DNA of 64,000 bases from positions 2,518,501 through 2,582,500 of the forward strand of contig NZ_CP024311.1 in the NCBI RefSeq assembly GCF_002944315.1, read 5' to 3'. This DNA comes from Rhizobium sp. NXC24 (GTDB lineage Bacteria; Pseudomonadota; Alphaproteobacteria; Rhizobiales; Rhizobiaceae). Position numbers and translations under genes: made by a program. The notes under the pieces are model-generated. The model did no database searches, was not told the DNA's origin, and worked only from the letters and a program-made list of their open reading frames with translations. Shown one piece after another: positions 62,614 to 64,000 of the stretch (its first letter is position 1; the number at the start of each line of letters is the position of its first letter).

Positions 62614-64000
62614 TCATGCCGCGTCATCCACTGCGGTATCGCGGCTTTCCGGCACATAGTTGAGCACCGGTCCCAGCCAGCGCTCCACCTCCGCAACGGG
62701 CATGCCCTTGCGGGCCGCATAGTCTTCCACCTGATCTCGCTCGACCTTTGCTACACCGAAATAATAGGAGTCGGGATGGCCGATATAGAGTCCGGAGACG
62801 GAGGAACCGGGCCACATGGCGTAGTTTTCGGTGAGCTTCACCCCGGTCGCCGCTTCCGCATCGAGCAGACGGAACAGGGTCTCTTTTTCGGTGTGGTCGG
62901 GCTGGGCAGGATAGCCCGGCGCCGGGCGGATGCCGGCATAGGCCTCCGCCAGCAACTCGTCGCCATCGAGGTTTTCGTCCTTGGCATAGCCCCAGAACTC
63001 GCGCCGCACCCGCTCATGCATCCGCTCGGCAAAAGCCTCGGCGAAGCGATCGGCGAGCGCCTTGACGAGGATCGAAGAGTAATCGTCATTGGCGCGCTCA
63101 AAACGCTCGGCGATGGCAATTTCCTCTATACCGGCCGTGACGACAAAACCGCCGACATAGTCGCCGACGCCACTCGAAACGGGCGCTACGAAATCTGATA
63201 ACGCCACGTTCGGGCGGCCATCCCGCTTCGACAATTGCTGGCGCAGTGTATAGAAGGTCGCGAGTTCGTCGGTGCGGCCCTCATCGGTGAACAATCTGAT
63301 ATCATCGCCGACCGTGCCTGCCGGCCAGAAGCCTACAACGGCGCGCGGGCGGAACCAGTTCTCCGCGATGATCTTTTCGAGCATGGCCTGTGCATCGGCA
63401 TAAAGCTGCCGCGCCGCCTCACCCTGTTTCTCGTCTTCGAGGATGGCCGGGAAACGGCCCTTCAACTCCCAGGTCTGGAAGAACGGCGTCCAGTCAATGT
63501 ATGTGGCAAGCTCTGCCAGATCGTAATTCTCGAACACCTTCGTTCCAAAGAACTGCGGCGTCACAGGCTTGTAATTCGCCCAATCAACCTTCTCGGCATT
63601 CTCGCGCGCCCTTGCGAGCGGCAGCCGTACCTTCTCCGCCTCGCTGCGGGCATGTGCCGCGGCGACCTTGGCATATTCCGTGCGAACCGTATCGACATAG
63701 CCCTGCTTAGCCTCCGGCGACAACAGCGCCGAGACGACACCTACGGCACGGCTGGCATCGGTGACATAGACCGTTTGGCCCTTCTCATAGCGTGGATGGA
63801 TCTTCACGGCAGTGTGCACGCGGCTGGTGGTTGCACCGCCGATCAGCAGTGGAATATCGAACCCCTGCCGCTCCATTTCCGAAGCAACATGCACCATCTC
63901 GTCCAGGGACGGGGTGATCAGGCCGGAGAGGCCGATGATATCGACCTTCTCGGCGATTGCCGTTTCCAGGATCTTCGTCGCCGGCACCATGACGCCGAGA
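62614..64000 (-). CDS. metH: MetH, cobalamin-dependent methionine synthase (C-terminal fragment)
   Basis: About 460 C-terminal codons are in the window; the gene continues past the right edge. The end of the cobalamin-binding domain is visible (VDIIGLSGLITPSLDEMV, IPLLIGGATTSRVHTAVKI), then the SAM-binding reactivation domain (about the last 330 residues), including FFQTWELKGRFP and IRPAPGYPAQPDHTEK. E. coli MetH has ACP where this protein has AQP. It takes the methyl group made by MetF (27035-27937) to form methionine. It is convergent with gntR. Confidence 0.95.
   Translation of the reverse strand, partial: LGVMVPATKILETAIAEKVDIIGLSGLITPSLDEMVHVASEMERQGFDIPLLIGGATTSRVHTAVKIHPRYEKGQTVYVTDASRAVGVVSALLSPEAKQGYVDTVRTEYAKVAAAHARSEAEKVRLPLARARENAEKVDWANYKPVTPQFFGTKVFENYDLAELATYIDWTPFFQTWELKGRFPAILEDEKQGEAARQLYADAQAMLEKIIAENWFRPRAVVGFWPAGTVGDDIRLFTDEGRTDELATFYTLRQQLSKRDGRPNVALSDFVAPVSSGVGDYVGGFVVTAGIEEIAIAERFERANDDYSSILVKALADRFAEAFAERMHERVRREFWGYAKDENLDGDELLAEAYAGIRPAPGYPAQPDHTEKETLFRLLDAEAATGVKLTENYAMWPGSSVSGLYIGHPDSYYFGVAKVERDQVEDYAARKGMPVAEVERWLGPVLNYVPESRDTAVDDAA

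Overview
The window looks like a chromosomal segment of a Rhizobiaceae bacterium, most likely Rhizobium. The evidence is high-GC coding sequence, the rhizobial division/cell-wall (dcw) order with rnpB beside mraZ, a BtaA/BtaB betaine-lipid pair, PPi-dependent phosphofructokinase, a type-II lumazine synthase behind an FMN riboswitch, and many sugar/amine ABC transporters with GntR and RpiR regulators. No insertion sequence, prophage, CRISPR array, tRNA or rRNA gene was seen. Coding density is high and the genes look vertically inherited.

Layout. 1-10785 (minus): dcw cluster mraZ-rsmH-ftsL-ftsI-murE-murF-mraY-murD-ftsW-murG (murG cut by the left edge). It is preceded by a promoter overlapped by four TGGGN boxes at an exact 10-bp period. 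11216-11625 (minus): RNase P RNA. 11.7-24.6 kb: an FAD amine oxidase, several peptidoglycan enzymes (three lytic transglycosylases, an AmpD-type amidase, a GH25 lysozyme), a TerB/J-domain protein, PPi-PFK, a LysE exporter, a serine hydrolase and btaAB. 24.7-31.7 kb: an EamA transporter, a degenerate cytochrome b-like membrane protein, a 25-residue membrane micropeptide, an ArsR-methyltransferase regulator with metF, EttA and a periplasmic RNase T2. 31.8-40 kb: a hydrolase, a CoA-transferase/ThDP-enzyme pair, RidA, a DUF442 protein, a sugar-epimerase-like protein, an L,D-transpeptidase and an orphan ParA.

40.2-48.0 kb is a catabolic operon on the minus strand: N-formylglutamate-amidohydrolase-like enzyme, APC permease, glutamine-synthetase-like ligase, aldehyde dehydrogenase, iron alcohol dehydrogenase. 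An RpiR regulator is divergent from it. The enzyme set matches a gamma-glutamylation route for an amino alcohol such as ethanolamine. A spermidine/iron-type ABC transporter follows RpiR on the plus strand (48.2-52.1 kb). 52.2-53.3 kb: FMN riboswitch, ribH2 and a VOC protein. 53.3-54.7 kb: a PhnF-like GntR regulator and a methyltransferase. 54.9-62.6 kb: a carbohydrate ABC transporter with a Gfo/Idh/MocA oxidoreductase, divergent from a BadF-type (N-acetylglucosamine-like) kinase and its GntR regulator. 62.6-64.0 kb: the C-terminal part of metH.

The main leads are the possible amino-alcohol gamma-glutamyl pathway, the cytochrome b-like protein that has lost one haem ligand pair, two very small candidate genes (131-316 and 26839-26916), and several operator-like sites (MraZ boxes, a perfect palindrome before the ArsR-methyltransferase gene, a LexA-type box before RNase T2, a CtrA-type box, and repeats before the amino-sugar-type kinase).
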